This document shows, one piece after another, positions 28,859 through 37,900 of a DNA stretch of 38,842 bases. A program made the translations under genes and the position numbers. Under the pieces are notes generated by a model that worked only from the letters and a program-made list of their open reading frames with translations, made no database searches and was not told the DNA's origin. Source of the DNA: Actinomycetes bacterium (GTDB lineage: Bacteria > Actinomycetota > Acidimicrobiia > Acidimicrobiales > Acidimicrobiaceae); the NCBI GenBank assembly GCA_021810525.1, contig JAJZIP010000009.1, forward strand, positions 1-38,842, given 5' to 3'. Numbering within the stretch: position 1 is the first letter of the stretch; every line of letters begins with the position of its first letter.

Positions 28859-29152
28859 TCTCCTATATTATCGAACATATGTTCGCATAGCTATCTATAT
28901 TATTCCACCCACCTCACATACATTCCCGAGACATAGCCCCAAAAGAGGGGCAAAACTGGTGGGAAGCCTGCTCCTCTCCTCAGAGACAGCATGAGACCCA
29001 AAAGGCGGCGAAAGCCATCATGCCAATCCGAGTCAAACAGACGATGCAGGTGCCAAAACAGCGGAAAATAGGTGGCATTCGAGCCAAGACACTACAAACT
29101 CTAGAAACACCTTCTCAAAGCACATGCCATGACAAGCGCTCCGGCGAACGCT
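28859..29152. other. Intergenic region between the radical SAM gene and dnaE2
   Basis: The left end carries the LexA-type operator and promoter of dnaE2. The remainder (about 28895-29152) shows no convincing gene. A short hairpin, GCCCC-6-GGGGC at 28936-28951, lacks a T-run on either strand, so a terminator for the radical SAM gene is not clear. Confidence 0.45.
28867..28894 (-). promoter_or_regulatory. LexA-type SOS operator and promoter of dnaE2
   Basis: On the minus strand GCGAACATATGTTCGA (28871-28886) matches the actinobacterial LexA box TCGAAC-N4-GTTCGA at all but its first base. GATAAT (28867-28872) overlaps its downstream edge and lies eight bases before the dnaE2 ATG, so the message would be leaderless or nearly so. 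The 27 bases 28868-28894 are identical to 33696-33722 upstream of imuA except at one base. LexA bound here would cover the -10 element. Confidence 0.88.
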
Positions 29153-30997
29153 CTACACAACCGTATCGCAAGAGTCAAGCCTCCGAACATCTGCAACAGA
29201 GGTGTCGTACAGGCCGACAAACCGGGCGAACGCACGGCCCAATTCCAGAGGCAGAGCAATCATGACATGTCGAGCCAAAACCCAGCTGAGCCGAAAACCA
29301 GTCGAAGTCTTCCACTTCAACTCATCTTCACCAACCAGACTCGCAGTGTTAGCCGCCTTCACCCTATCCGCAAGTGCATGGAGTGCTTCGCTGCGCTCCG
29401 GCTCATCCAAGAGTTTTATGGCATCAAGCTGTAAGAAGGTCTCCTGGGCAATCTCGAAGTGGGATGCAACAATGCTATGGGTCCCAGCGTCAATAAGCCC
29501 AGCCTCATACTTGAGATCGTTCAACGCAGCCCCCACCTCGTAAGTCACCGATACTATCTCATCTCTGCTCATCCAGTCCGTCCAATATGAGAGCATCTCC
29601 CTCCAAGTCGGACCGAGCAGCGCTACGCGATGCTCCTCCAAGGTTTTAAAACGACGATGATACCCGAGTTCAGGCCGTTCGAAAGCCCTACTACCAGGAT
29701 CAAGGAACGGGCCAAGTGGAGCCACGTAGAACTGAAGGCGGGGATCGGCGCCAAAACGATCTATTAAAAACCGGGAGTAGTCGATTGTGGAACGGGCTGA
29801 CGCCACATCCTGACCCGGCAAACCAACCATGAAGAAAAGGTCAAGCTTGCCGCATCCTTGAAGAAGCGCTGCCTCTAGAGTCTTCTCCAGAACCTCATTG
29901 GAGACCGGGAATTTGCCGTTCATCTTGCGGATCTCGGGATCGGGAGATTCAATAGTAATCTGCAGGCTCCACGCTTTCGTCGAGTCCCTAACCATGGAGA
30001 AGAAGTCAGAGTCGGCCGGATAGAAGAGTTCTATCACGAGTTCGTTGGAGATCTTTGCCGACTTGAAAAGTCCGAAAAAGCGCTGGGCTCTTGGAATACC
30101 GCCTGTACGTGGATCGTGCACCATGAATATCGGAGCTTTGGAGAAAGTTGCTATCCGCTTCGCGTCAGAGACAAGCTTCTCGGCAGAACGCATTGCGGCA
30201 GATGGCCGACCCGCAACCATTGCATATCCAGATCGTGAACCGCCGCAAATTGCACAGTTATAGGTACAGCCACGAGAGTTCAGCAACATGGTCGATGGAT
30301 ACCTCAGCCATTCAACGTAAGGGAGGAAGTCTTGCAAAGTCTGGTACTTGAAAACGGCATGGGTCATAAAGTCATACGCCGGTACGTCGATCCAGTCCAA
30401 ATCCACTGGGATAAAGCTAAGCGGGTTCACGACAACAGTGCCGTCAGGTCGCTTCCAGGTGAGGTTCTCAACGGTCTCAAGTCGCCTTCCCTCCCTCAAG
30501 GCCTGGAGAAGCTGACGACACGGTTCCTCGGCGGAGTCCCCCCTTATCACGAAGTCAACTGAGGGATTTTCTATCAACTCTTCATGAAAGTAGCTAGCAG
30601 ATAGGCCGCCTAACAGGACTTTTGCCTCAGGATGCATTTTCTTGACCAGCTCCGCGATGCCGAGTGCCCCATTTGCGTGGGGAAGCCAGTGCAGATCTAT
30701 TCCGAACAGATCCGAGTCGAACGCAGCGAGATGGGCCGCAACGTCGAACTCGGGCTCCCGGAGCATCCTCAGCGCGAGATTCGCGATCCTGATGTTGTAG
30801 TTGTTAGCCTCGAGATAGCTGGCGATACTTGTGAGGCCAATTGGGTACATCTCGAATTCGTCCGTTGAGGGAATGACATCCGCCAGCGGGCCTTGGAGGA
30901 TGACCTCTTTACGAAAGTCCCATACGGACGGGGCGTGAAGCAGGACCATGTCAGGGCCAAATGTCCGCTTTAGGGCCTTGCGCAACTGACCAAGCAT
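29153..30997 (-). CDS. B12-binding-domain radical SAM protein
   Basis: The roughly 614-aa protein has an N-terminal cobalamin-binding-like Rossmann domain (about 17-190, with DLHWLPHANG near 102-111 and VLLGGLSASYFHEEL). The radical SAM core carries the 4Fe-4S triad C245, C249, C252 in CTYNCAIC, followed by GG. Later TIM-barrel segments include LQITIESPDPEIRKMN and FFMVGLPGQD, and a C-terminal extension of about 150 residues follows. It resembles a subfamily I recall as Ta0216-like, whose reaction is unknown to me. The start can be GTG 31000 or ATG 30997; both overlap the TGA of a 51-codon ORF (GTGATG), so translation is probably coupled. It lies between the two SOS mutagenesis units but has its own upstream region. 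Confidence 0.88.
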   Translation of the reverse strand: MLGQLRKALKRTFGPDMVLLHAPSVWDFRKEVILQGPLADVIPSTDEFEMYPIGLTSIASYLEANNYNIRIANLALRMLREPEFDVAAHLAAFDSDLFGIDLHWLPHANGALGIAELVKKMHPEAKVLLGGLSASYFHEELIENPSVDFVIRGDSAEEPCRQLLQALREGRRLETVENLTWKRPDGTVVVNPLSFIPVDLDWIDVPAYDFMTHAVFKYQTLQDFLPYVEWLRYPSTMLLNSRGCTYNCAICGGSRSGYAMVAGRPSAAMRSAEKLVSDAKRIATFSKAPIFMVHDPRTGGIPRAQRFFGLFKSAKISNELVIELFYPADSDFFSMVRDSTKAWSLQITIESPDPEIRKMNGKFPVSNEVLEKTLEAALLQGCGKLDLFFMVGLPGQDVASARSTIDYSRFLIDRFGADPRLQFYVAPLGPFLDPGSRAFERPELGYHRRFKTLEEHRVALLGPTWREMLSYWTDWMSRDEIVSVTYEVGAALNDLKYEAGLIDAGTHSIVASHFEIAQETFLQLDAIKLLDEPERSEALHALADRVKAANTASLVGEDELKWKTSTGFRLSWVLARHVMIALPLELGRAFARFVGLYDTSVADVRRLDSCDTVV

Positions 30998-31152
30998 CAC
31001 TTTTTCGCCACGCCAAATCCAGAACTGTTCACGGTCACGAGCTGGAGCAGCATATGGCCTCTACTCAGCGGGGCAAAGGTGGAAGTTTGAGCGTCTTTTG
31101 AGTGCTGCTCTCTTCCAAGGGCTGTTGAATACTCGAATTCCTCTGGCTTCAT
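30997..31152 (-). CDS. 51-aa ORF translationally coupled to the radical SAM gene
   Basis: The frame begins at ATG 31152, five bases after a perfect AAGGAG, and ends in TGA that overlaps the start of the radical SAM gene. The peptide begins MKPEEFEYSTALGREQHSK and ends NSSGFGVAKK. It has an acidic front, a middle with Ser/Thr, and a basic end; there is no Cys, signal peptide or TM helix. The strong ribosome-binding site and stop/start overlap support real translation. It could be a small partner, a regulatory leader, or a peptide substrate of the enzyme. I do not recognise the family. Confidence 0.6.
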   Translation of the reverse strand: MKPEEFEYSTALGREQHSKDAQTSTFAPLSRGHMLLQLVTVNSSGFGVAKK

Positions 31153-31246
31153 CTGCTCTCCTTCGGCTCTTGGTTGGCTGCCATCTGTTTGCCACGTTGC
31201 CGAACCCGCGTGAGGCCGAGACCGTCGATTCACTACAACCAATCAA

Positions 31247-31276
31247 ATTCTAGAGCTGGGATGGCACCGTAGACAA
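31247..31276 (-). promoter_or_regulatory. Promoter candidate for the 51-aa ORF / radical SAM unit
   Basis: On the minus strand TTGTCT (31271-31276) and TAGAAT (31247-31252) are 18 bases apart, 4/6 and 5/6 matches to consensus. Transcription would start near 31240, leaving a leader of about 88 bases before the small ORF. No LexA-type box is present here. Confidence 0.4.
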
Positions 31277-31340
31277 GGGTCTGGCCCTCAGAGTTCGATC
31301 CCAGCATCAAGTGGAGATATCACTTTCGCAAGAAGAATGG

Positions 31341-33023
31341 TCAGTCGTATAAGCCCTCTACGAACCATCTGCCGTTTGAACTTTTGACTAGCAGGGCGCC
31401 CATCTCATCAGTTACTATCTGGATTCTGGCCACTTTTGTCGAATACTCTGGATACCACCACCTCTCCAGCATCGGCCAGAGGGAGGACCACTCCAAGACT
31501 CTCACCCTTTTGCCAGAACTCTGAACTCTCATCCAGTAGGGCTCTCCGCTCAGAAAGACATTCGCCGATACGCTTATCAAAGTACCCTCCTTGGTCAAAA
31601 GCAAGATCTCCACCTCTCGATCAAAACAGATAGCCGGAGACGAACTCAGTAACCTCCCTGGCCAAGGAGGCCTCTCTCTTGCCTTTTGATCCATCGGTTC
31701 ATCGAGATCGAAGAGATGGAGCTGCCATGGCACCATTTCAACACTTTCCTTTGGTGTCCTAGATGCCTTTATCTTTGCGATAGACGACCTCTTGCCGACA
31801 ATTGCGTCGACTCTTGAAAGTGCCTGGGAAACCTTGACCACAGATGACCTTTCGCTGCCGTCAAGATCAAGCTGGACTCTCAGGGCTGATACGACCCTTT
31901 GCGGCTGTAGCTCAACAGTCTCTACACCAGCCGAGGGAGCAAGCCTCGGATCTGTAGACCATGATTCGAGCTGCCACCTGATGCGCTCCAAAAGGAGCTG
32001 AGCCGACAATCCATCCTTCACACCCCAATCCCTCACAGACTCCTCTCCATTTTCGCTCATAAGACGAACTCGCATGATCTGACAGAGGTATCCGCTTTCC
32101 AAAAGATGGCCCAACATCTCCTCCACCCTTGCCTTGCATACAAAGATGACTGATGAAGCAACCTCCAAAGGCTCCGGCAATTCGATCTTTTGGGTGAGGT
32201 CCTCTTTGATCTCAGCAGCCTCCAGCGAAGATGTATCCAGTCCTCCAGCCATCCGGTGCAAGAGTGCCCCTCTGTATCCAAACCTCTCCAGTACCAGATC
32301 GAAATCAAGATCTGCAAACTCGCCCAAAGAGCGCACCCCCAGACGATCAAGAGTGTCGGCAATCTCATGGTCGGGTAGTTCCCTGATCGGAAGTGGAGCC
32401 AGAAAAGATCCACTTATCCCCGAAGGAATCAGAAGCGAGTTCCTGGCCGCTATCTTGGCCGTAAAGATACCATCAGCTATGGAGACACCGAAAGAAAAGA
32501 TCGATCCTTCGACAAAGAGATCAGCTGCACGATTTAGCAGTTCCCCGGCCGGGGGAAAAACCTCTACAATCTGGTCCTCCATCGCCTTCCTAACCTCTGA
32601 GGCAAGTCTCTCCTCGCCTCCAAAATATCTGGAAGGACCCCTGGCATTAGTGGCACAAACTCCGAGGTCAACAATCTCGATCAAAGGAGAGAACCGCTCC
32701 AGGACATTGGCTATCTTGGCGAACAAGCCGCTCTGATCGATAGCATCGACAGAGATCACCTTCAAGCCGGTTACGGCAGATGTAGCTGCTCTTACCCTGT
32801 CTCCCGCTCTGATTCCAGCTCTGAAAGCCTTTGGCGATACATCAGTCACTACTCCATTTCCCGCCACTACAGCCAAGGGGTCGATCTCCCCTGATCCAGC
32901 AGATATGAAAGGCCAGTAGAAAAAATCGACCAGAAGCACTCTTGGAGCTACCTGATGCTCAATGGAGTCGAACAACGAATACCTGGGGCGACGAAGCTTT
33001 ACTTGGGGAATCTTCTTAGACAT
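31341..33023 (-). CDS. imuB: ImuB, inactive Y-family polymerase homologue (mutasome adaptor)
   Basis: The 560-aa protein has a Y-family polymerase core up to about residue 400 and a C-terminal extension. The first acidic residue survives (LLVDFFYWP, D33). The SxDE catalytic motif, expected after PLIEIV, reads DLGV (119-122), so the polymerase site is dead as in known ImuB proteins. A beta-clamp-binding motif QLHLF is at 434-438 in WQLHLFDLDEP. ImuB bridges ImuA, the sliding clamp and DnaE2 during damage-induced mutagenesis. The ATG at 33023 follows AAAGGTG; the gene starts nine bases after imuA and shares its LexA-controlled promoter. Confidence 0.9.
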   Translation of the reverse strand: MSKKIPQVKLRRPRYSLFDSIEHQVAPRVLLVDFFYWPFISAGSGEIDPLAVVAGNGVVTDVSPKAFRAGIRAGDRVRAATSAVTGLKVISVDAIDQSGLFAKIANVLERFSPLIEIVDLGVCATNARGPSRYFGGEERLASEVRKAMEDQIVEVFPPAGELLNRAADLFVEGSIFSFGVSIADGIFTAKIAARNSLLIPSGISGSFLAPLPIRELPDHEIADTLDRLGVRSLGEFADLDFDLVLERFGYRGALLHRMAGGLDTSSLEAAEIKEDLTQKIELPEPLEVASSVIFVCKARVEEMLGHLLESGYLCQIMRVRLMSENGEESVRDWGVKDGLSAQLLLERIRWQLESWSTDPRLAPSAGVETVELQPQRVVSALRVQLDLDGSERSSVVKVSQALSRVDAIVGKRSSIAKIKASRTPKESVEMVPWQLHLFDLDEPMDQKARERPPWPGRLLSSSPAICFDREVEILLLTKEGTLISVSANVFLSGEPYWMRVQSSGKRVRVLEWSSLWPMLERWWYPEYSTKVARIQIVTDEMGALLVKSSNGRWFVEGLYD

Positions 33024-33032
33024 AAAACACCT

Positions 33033-33686
33033 TTAAATGGAGACTGCTATGCTCCTCGTCGCCCCACTCCGTCTACTGCCCAGCGAAAGAGATAGCCGAC
33101 GTTCCCTTATGAAACCGCTGCCCCTGTCCAAACCGGTAAAGCCAGATATTGAAGAGCTGATCGAATAGTCATAAGAGCCGGGCCACAACCCTCTACCACG
33201 TGTGCCTGTGATATCACAACCCTGCTGGACAATAGCAATGATCGACTTGTTCACCCTGACCCTGGATGTGAGGTTGCGAGCCTGGGAGGAAGAGATGAAC
33301 CTTGGATTTGCAATAGTAACGACCCGGAAAGCCTCTGTAAGCACTGCGACAACCTGAGCTAGATCTCTCCCCGGATCAGGAACGGATACAACTTTCCCAA
33401 GATCCACACCCTTCTCAAAAGCAGCAAGAAAACCCAGATTCTCGAAACCCACCAAGGCGCTCCAGTTCCTTCGAATGCCGCCGGAAGATAGGAACTCAAA
33501 AACCGCTGATGTCGCCCCCGAGTTCGATTCACCTTCAAACAAGACAACGGACCCCAACTGAATTCTGCCCAAGGGAAATATCTGGGCCAGAGAGCCACCC
33601 AGTTCCACATACCTCTCACTAGCCAAAAGCTGAGGAGATACGAATCCCGAGAGATGACTGATCGATTTTTCAGCGGCGATATCCAT
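33033..33686 (-). CDS. imuA: ImuA-type RecA-like mutagenesis protein
   Basis: The 217-aa protein has RecA-like elements: ELGGSLAQIFPLGRIQLGSVVLFEG at the front, then a Walker A-like loop GESNSGAT (52-59) in which Ala58 replaces the essential Lys. NTP hydrolysis is therefore doubtful, as for the ImuA' proteins of mycobacteria. The identification rests mainly on position directly upstream of imuB and on the SOS operator. The ATG at 33686 lies eight bases after GATAAA (33695-33700) and has no Shine-Dalgarno site, suggesting a leaderless message. It is divergent from the secreted protein at 33853. Confidence 0.82.
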   Translation of the reverse strand: MDIAAEKSISHLSGFVSPQLLASERYVELGGSLAQIFPLGRIQLGSVVLFEGESNSGATSAVFEFLSSGGIRRNWSALVGFENLGFLAAFEKGVDLGKVVSVPDPGRDLAQVVAVLTEAFRVVTIANPRFISSSQARNLTSRVRVNKSIIAIVQQGCDITGTRGRGLWPGSYDYSISSSISGFTGLDRGSGFIRERRLSLSLGSRRSGATRSIAVSI

Positions 33687-33694
33687 ATGACTAA

Positions 33695-33722
33695 TTTATC
33701 GAACATATGTTCGAATAGCTAT
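33695..33722 (-). promoter_or_regulatory. LexA-type SOS operator and promoter of imuA-imuB
   Basis: TCGAACATATGTTCGA at 33699-33714 is a perfect 16-base palindrome and matches the actinobacterial LexA consensus TCGAAC-N4-GTTCGA exactly. GATAAA (33695-33700) overlaps its downstream edge and is eight bases before the imuA ATG, the same geometry as at dnaE2. The 27-base block 33696-33722 is 26/27 identical to 28868-28894. Confidence 0.9.
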
Positions 33723-33840
33723 ACGGTAGATACGAAATTTTTGCAAATCGACAGTGGCAGAGGATGAGCAAAATTATGAGATCTGCTCTGATCATCGCAA
33801 AAATCAATAAACAGATGCCCAAAACAGAAAGCGAGAAAAA

Positions 33841-33869
33841 TTACCTGTTAGATTGAACCGAACAGGTAA
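33841..33869. repeat. Inverted repeat around the TTG start of the second secreted protein
   Basis: TTACCTGTT (33841-33849) and AACAGGTAA (33861-33869) are perfect 9-base arms with an 11-base loop that contains the TTG start at 33853. As RNA it would bury the initiation region in a hairpin; as DNA it is a possible operator dyad. Confidence 0.55.
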
Positions 33870-34908
33870 GAGGACAAAACCACCATTGAGCTTTCCAAGC
33901 ACAACAAGTCTAAGAACAATACGGCCTGGACTAATCACAGCAGTTGGATTACTAACCATGGGACTAGCTCTTCACCTAACTCTTGCCGCAGGCCGCAGCG
34001 CTGGCCACGCCAAGCCAGGAACCCTGAAACTCCCCCACAATCCACCCAGTGGCATCCACACACCCATTCCAACACCCACCACAGTGCCTGTGACAACAAC
34101 CTCTACAACAACGACAATTCCGACCCCGACTGAACCGGGTGGCGGCTATACCTTGTATCCAGGAAGAAGGATCGTGGCCTTCTACGGTGCACCAGGAGGT
34201 GGCGGACTCGGGGTATTGGGCCAGAACTCTCCGGAAGCAATGTGGCCCAAGCTGATCGCTCAGATTGCACCATACCAGCAGCCGACAACTCCAGTTATCC
34301 CCGCCTACGAACTAATCACATTCATAGCCCAAGGATCTCCACAGCCTAACGGAACATACTCAGCCAGACTGACGAATCAGACTATCCAGCAGTACCTAGA
34401 TGTCATACGGAAACACCATGGCCTGCTAATACTTGACATCCAGCCAGGCCGAGGAAACTTCCTGGCGGATGCACAGACGCTGACCCCTTTTCTATCCCAA
34501 CCTGACGTCGCCCTCGCCCTTGATCCTGAGTGGCAGGTAAGCTCCACACAGGTCCCCGGACAGGTCATTGGCAGCACAACCGCTGACCAGATCAACCAGG
34601 TCTCGAACTGGCTGGAACAGCTGACAATCTCAAACCACCTCCCCCAGAAGCTTCTTCTAATACATCAGTTCAAAGCCTCGATGATCCAGAACAAAACTGA
34701 AGTCGTGCCCCAAACGGATCTCGCAATTGTCTTCAATATGGATGGATTCGGAAGCTGGAAGGCCAAGACAAGCAGCTATAAGCTGCTGGCTCAAGACCCA
34801 AATTTCCCACTGGGCTTCAAACTCTTCTACAGACAGGATTCCCCCTTAGAGGATCCCGCCGCTGTGATGGCGCTACAGCCCCAACCCGTGATAGTTGAGT
34901 ACGAATAA
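33853..34908 (+). CDS. Secreted/membrane-anchored protein with Thr/Pro linker, unknown function
   Basis: The 351-aa product has a basic N-terminus, a hydrophobic signal-anchor at about 27-47, a Pro/Thr linker (IPTPTTVPVTTTSTTTT) and a C-terminal domain from about residue 100. That domain contains GRRIVAFYGAPGGGGLGVLG, LILDIQPGRGNF, VALALDPEWQ, LPQKLLLIHQF and LAIVFNMDGFGSW. The pattern resembles a hypothetical extracellular family I believe is widespread in actinobacteria and may be a TIM-barrel; I cannot name a reaction. The start is TTG 33853 with no clear ribosome-binding site, and no ATG occurs before the hydrophobic segment, so the exact start is uncertain. It is convergent with the ABC exporter (12 bases). 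Confidence 0.8.
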   Translation: MNRTGKRTKPPLSFPSTTSLRTIRPGLITAVGLLTMGLALHLTLAAGRSAGHAKPGTLKLPHNPPSGIHTPIPTPTTVPVTTTSTTTTIPTPTEPGGGYTLYPGRRIVAFYGAPGGGGLGVLGQNSPEAMWPKLIAQIAPYQQPTTPVIPAYELITFIAQGSPQPNGTYSARLTNQTIQQYLDVIRKHHGLLILDIQPGRGNFLADAQTLTPFLSQPDVALALDPEWQVSSTQVPGQVIGSTTADQINQVSNWLEQLTISNHLPQKLLLIHQFKASMIQNKTEVVPQTDLAIVFNMDGFGSWKAKTSSYKLLAQDPNFPLGFKLFYRQDSPLEDPAAVMALQPQPVIVEYE

Positions 34909-34920
34909 CCACCGGAGCTG

Positions 34921-37900
34921 CTATGCCACACCGTGGAGATCCTCGAAGGACCTCCACATAGAAGCATAGATCCCCTCTTCATTTATAAGCTGATGGTGAG
35001 AACCCTCTTCAACGATCAACCCGCCCTCAATGACTACGACACGATCCGCTCTTGCCGCGGTTGGCAATCTATGGGCAACGATGACTGTGGTGCGGCCCCT
35101 TGCCAAAATTCCAAGGGCTGCATTCACCTTTGCCTCTGTGGCCAGATCAAGATTCGCAGTAGCCTCGTCGAGCAGGAGAATGGAGGGATCGGCAAGATGG
35201 GCCCTGGCCAGAGCGATAAGCTGACGCTGACCGCCCGAAAGTGCTCTACCACGTTCGGCAACGAAAAAGTCGTACCCCCCGGACAGGGTGGATATGAAAT
35301 CGTGGGCACCAACCGCTCGACCTGATTCTTCGATCTCCTTCAATGTAGCCTGGGGGTTGGTATATGCGATGTTTTCGGCAACTGTTCCCGTGAAGAGGAA
35401 CGGCTCCTGGGGAACGAAGCCCAATCTACGTCTATATGCACCGAGGTCCAGATTTCGAAGATCGACACCGTCGACCGTGATCTTGCCGGAAGTTGGATCG
35501 TAAAACCTCTCGATCAGCTTTAGAACCGTGGACTTTCCAGCCCCGGTTGTGCCAACAAGGGCAATGGTCTCTCCGCTGTGAATTCTCAGATCGAGTCCGC
35601 TTAGCGCATCATCCGACGAACCTGGATAGGCAAAGCGAACGGCATCGAATACGATCTCTCCTTTGATCGGGTCCAACTGTGAAGGTGTGCCAACCTGTGG
35701 AGTTGATATTTCTCTCCCCATAAGTTTGGAAATCTGATTCATCGAAACCCTGGCCTGCTGCCACTGGTCAAACGTCTGCGACAACTGTTGAAGAGGCGAA
35801 AAGAGCTGATCAACATAGAGGGTGAATGCGATCAGCACACCGACCTTTATCTCGTGGGACCGAACCAGACCGCTCCCTGCTCCAAGTATCGTCGCTGAAG
35901 CAAGGTCACTGAGAAGAAGGATGAAAGGGAAGTAGATGGCAACCAGCTTCTGGGCATTGATTCTCGCATCTCGGTAATTGCTCGAGACCTTTGAAAAGTC
36001 ACTGCTGTTCTTAGCCTGCCTCCTGAAAGCTTGTGCTATGCGCACACCTGAAAGTCCCTCCTGAAGATTCGCGTTCACTTCGGCGATGCGCTCTCTGGCA
36101 ATCGAGTAGGCGGCGCTGGAGGCCCTCTGATACCAGATCGTCGCCAAAGCAAGAGGAGGAATGACGGCAAAGGCGTATAGAGTCAGCTTCGGACTCATCA
36201 CCACGAGTGCTATCGCGACGCCGACGAAGCTCAAGATGCTTACAAGAGCGTTGATCAGCCCCGTCTGGAGCAGGTTCGAAAGTGCATCGACATCCGTGGT
36301 CATCCTGGTCATTATCCGACCACCCATCTCAGACTCGTAGAAGTCCATTCCAAGCCTTTGCAGATGCGAGAAGATCCGAACTCTAAGGGCGAGCAACAGG
36401 CGTTCAGCAGTGCGTCCTGTGAGGTAATTCTCGCCCCACATCACAAACAAGTCTGCTACGGCAGACAGAAGAAAGGCTCCAAACGCGAGCATGATAACCG
36501 CCTTCGAACCCGCCAGAACCCCGGAGTCGATTCCTGTTTTGGTGAAGACAGGCCCAATAACCGTGAGACCGGTGTCGATGGCCACCAGAAGAAAGCCAAC
36601 AGTAAACGCAAAGCGAAACGGTCTTGCAAGCTCTCGAAGCGAAAACCGGTTTCGAAATTTCGCCTGGTCGTCAAGATCCACCCCATGTTCGTCATTTGCA
36701 ACCGGCAGCTTGTCAAGCGCCGCCAGCAAATCTGGAGTGGCCGTGAGAGCGATCCCCATCATTCCCTTACCACCTCCGCCTCCACCACGAGGCATGGATA
36801 TCCGCTGGACGGCTGGACTCGACACCGTGACCCCACTATTGGGTACCGCGGAAGGCTGGGCCGTACCCGGCGGTTCTGGAACGTTCTCGTTCAGGGATTC
36901 CGCCTCGCCATCAAAGAGAGCCCTATATAAAGGGGAGGCTAGCATGAGATCTTCATGAGCTCCCTCTGCGACAACGCAGCCCTTGTCGATCAGGACGATC
37001 CGATCAGCGAGTGCAAGGCTCGAGCGCCTGTGGGCAATCAGAATGACGGTCTTGTTGGCCTTGAACAGCGATAGAGCCTGGTTTATCTCCGACTCGGTGA
37101 CCGCGTCCACTGCTGAAGTGGCGTCGTCAAGGAGCAGAATGGAGGGGTTGGTGATGAGAGCTCTAGCAAGTGCGACCCTCTGCCGCTGGCCTCCGGAGAG
37201 AGTCAGTCCCCGCTCGCCCACGACTGTCTCGTATCCTTTTTCGAACTCAGAGATGAACCTGTGAGCTCCAGCCATCTTGGCGGCATTCTCGACCATCTCA
37301 AGAGTCGCATCCGGCTTGCCATAGGCGATATTGGCTCTGATCGTATCAGAGAAGAGGAAGCTCTCTTCGAACACCACCCCAGCCTGGCTTCGCAGAGAAT
37401 CAACTGTCACACCTGAGATCTCCTGACCATCGATTAGGATCCGGCCAGACGAGACGTCATAGAACCGTGGCACCAAGAGCGCCAGTGTGGATTTTCCGGA
37501 GCCGGAAAGGCCGACCAGCGCCACGGTCTCGCCGGCCTGCACCGTGAGCGAAAAGTCGTTGAGAACCCGGTGCTCCTTTGTGTAGCCAAAGCTCACGTGC
37601 TGGAATTCAATCTTGCCTCCAGAGGCTCTGAGCGGCACTGCATTCGTAGCCTCCTGCACTATCGGATTCGAATCGAGAAGGTCGAATATTCTCTCGGCTC
37701 CAGCTCGTGCCTGCTGCGAGAACGAAAGCAGTGTCGAGAGCTGTCTCACCGGTGAACCAATCTGCACGACGTAGGAGGAAAACAGCAGCAGCGAGCCGAT
37801 GCTGAGATGGTGATGCAGGGCTAAGTAGCCGCCGAGACCAAGCACTCCCGCTTGAGTGAGCATCGGAATGAAGGCCAGCAATGCTTGGAGCTTGCTCTGA

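Noticed and set aside
28936-28951. Hairpin GCCCC-6-GGGGC as terminator of the radical SAM gene
   Set aside because: The stem is five base pairs and no T-run follows on either strand.
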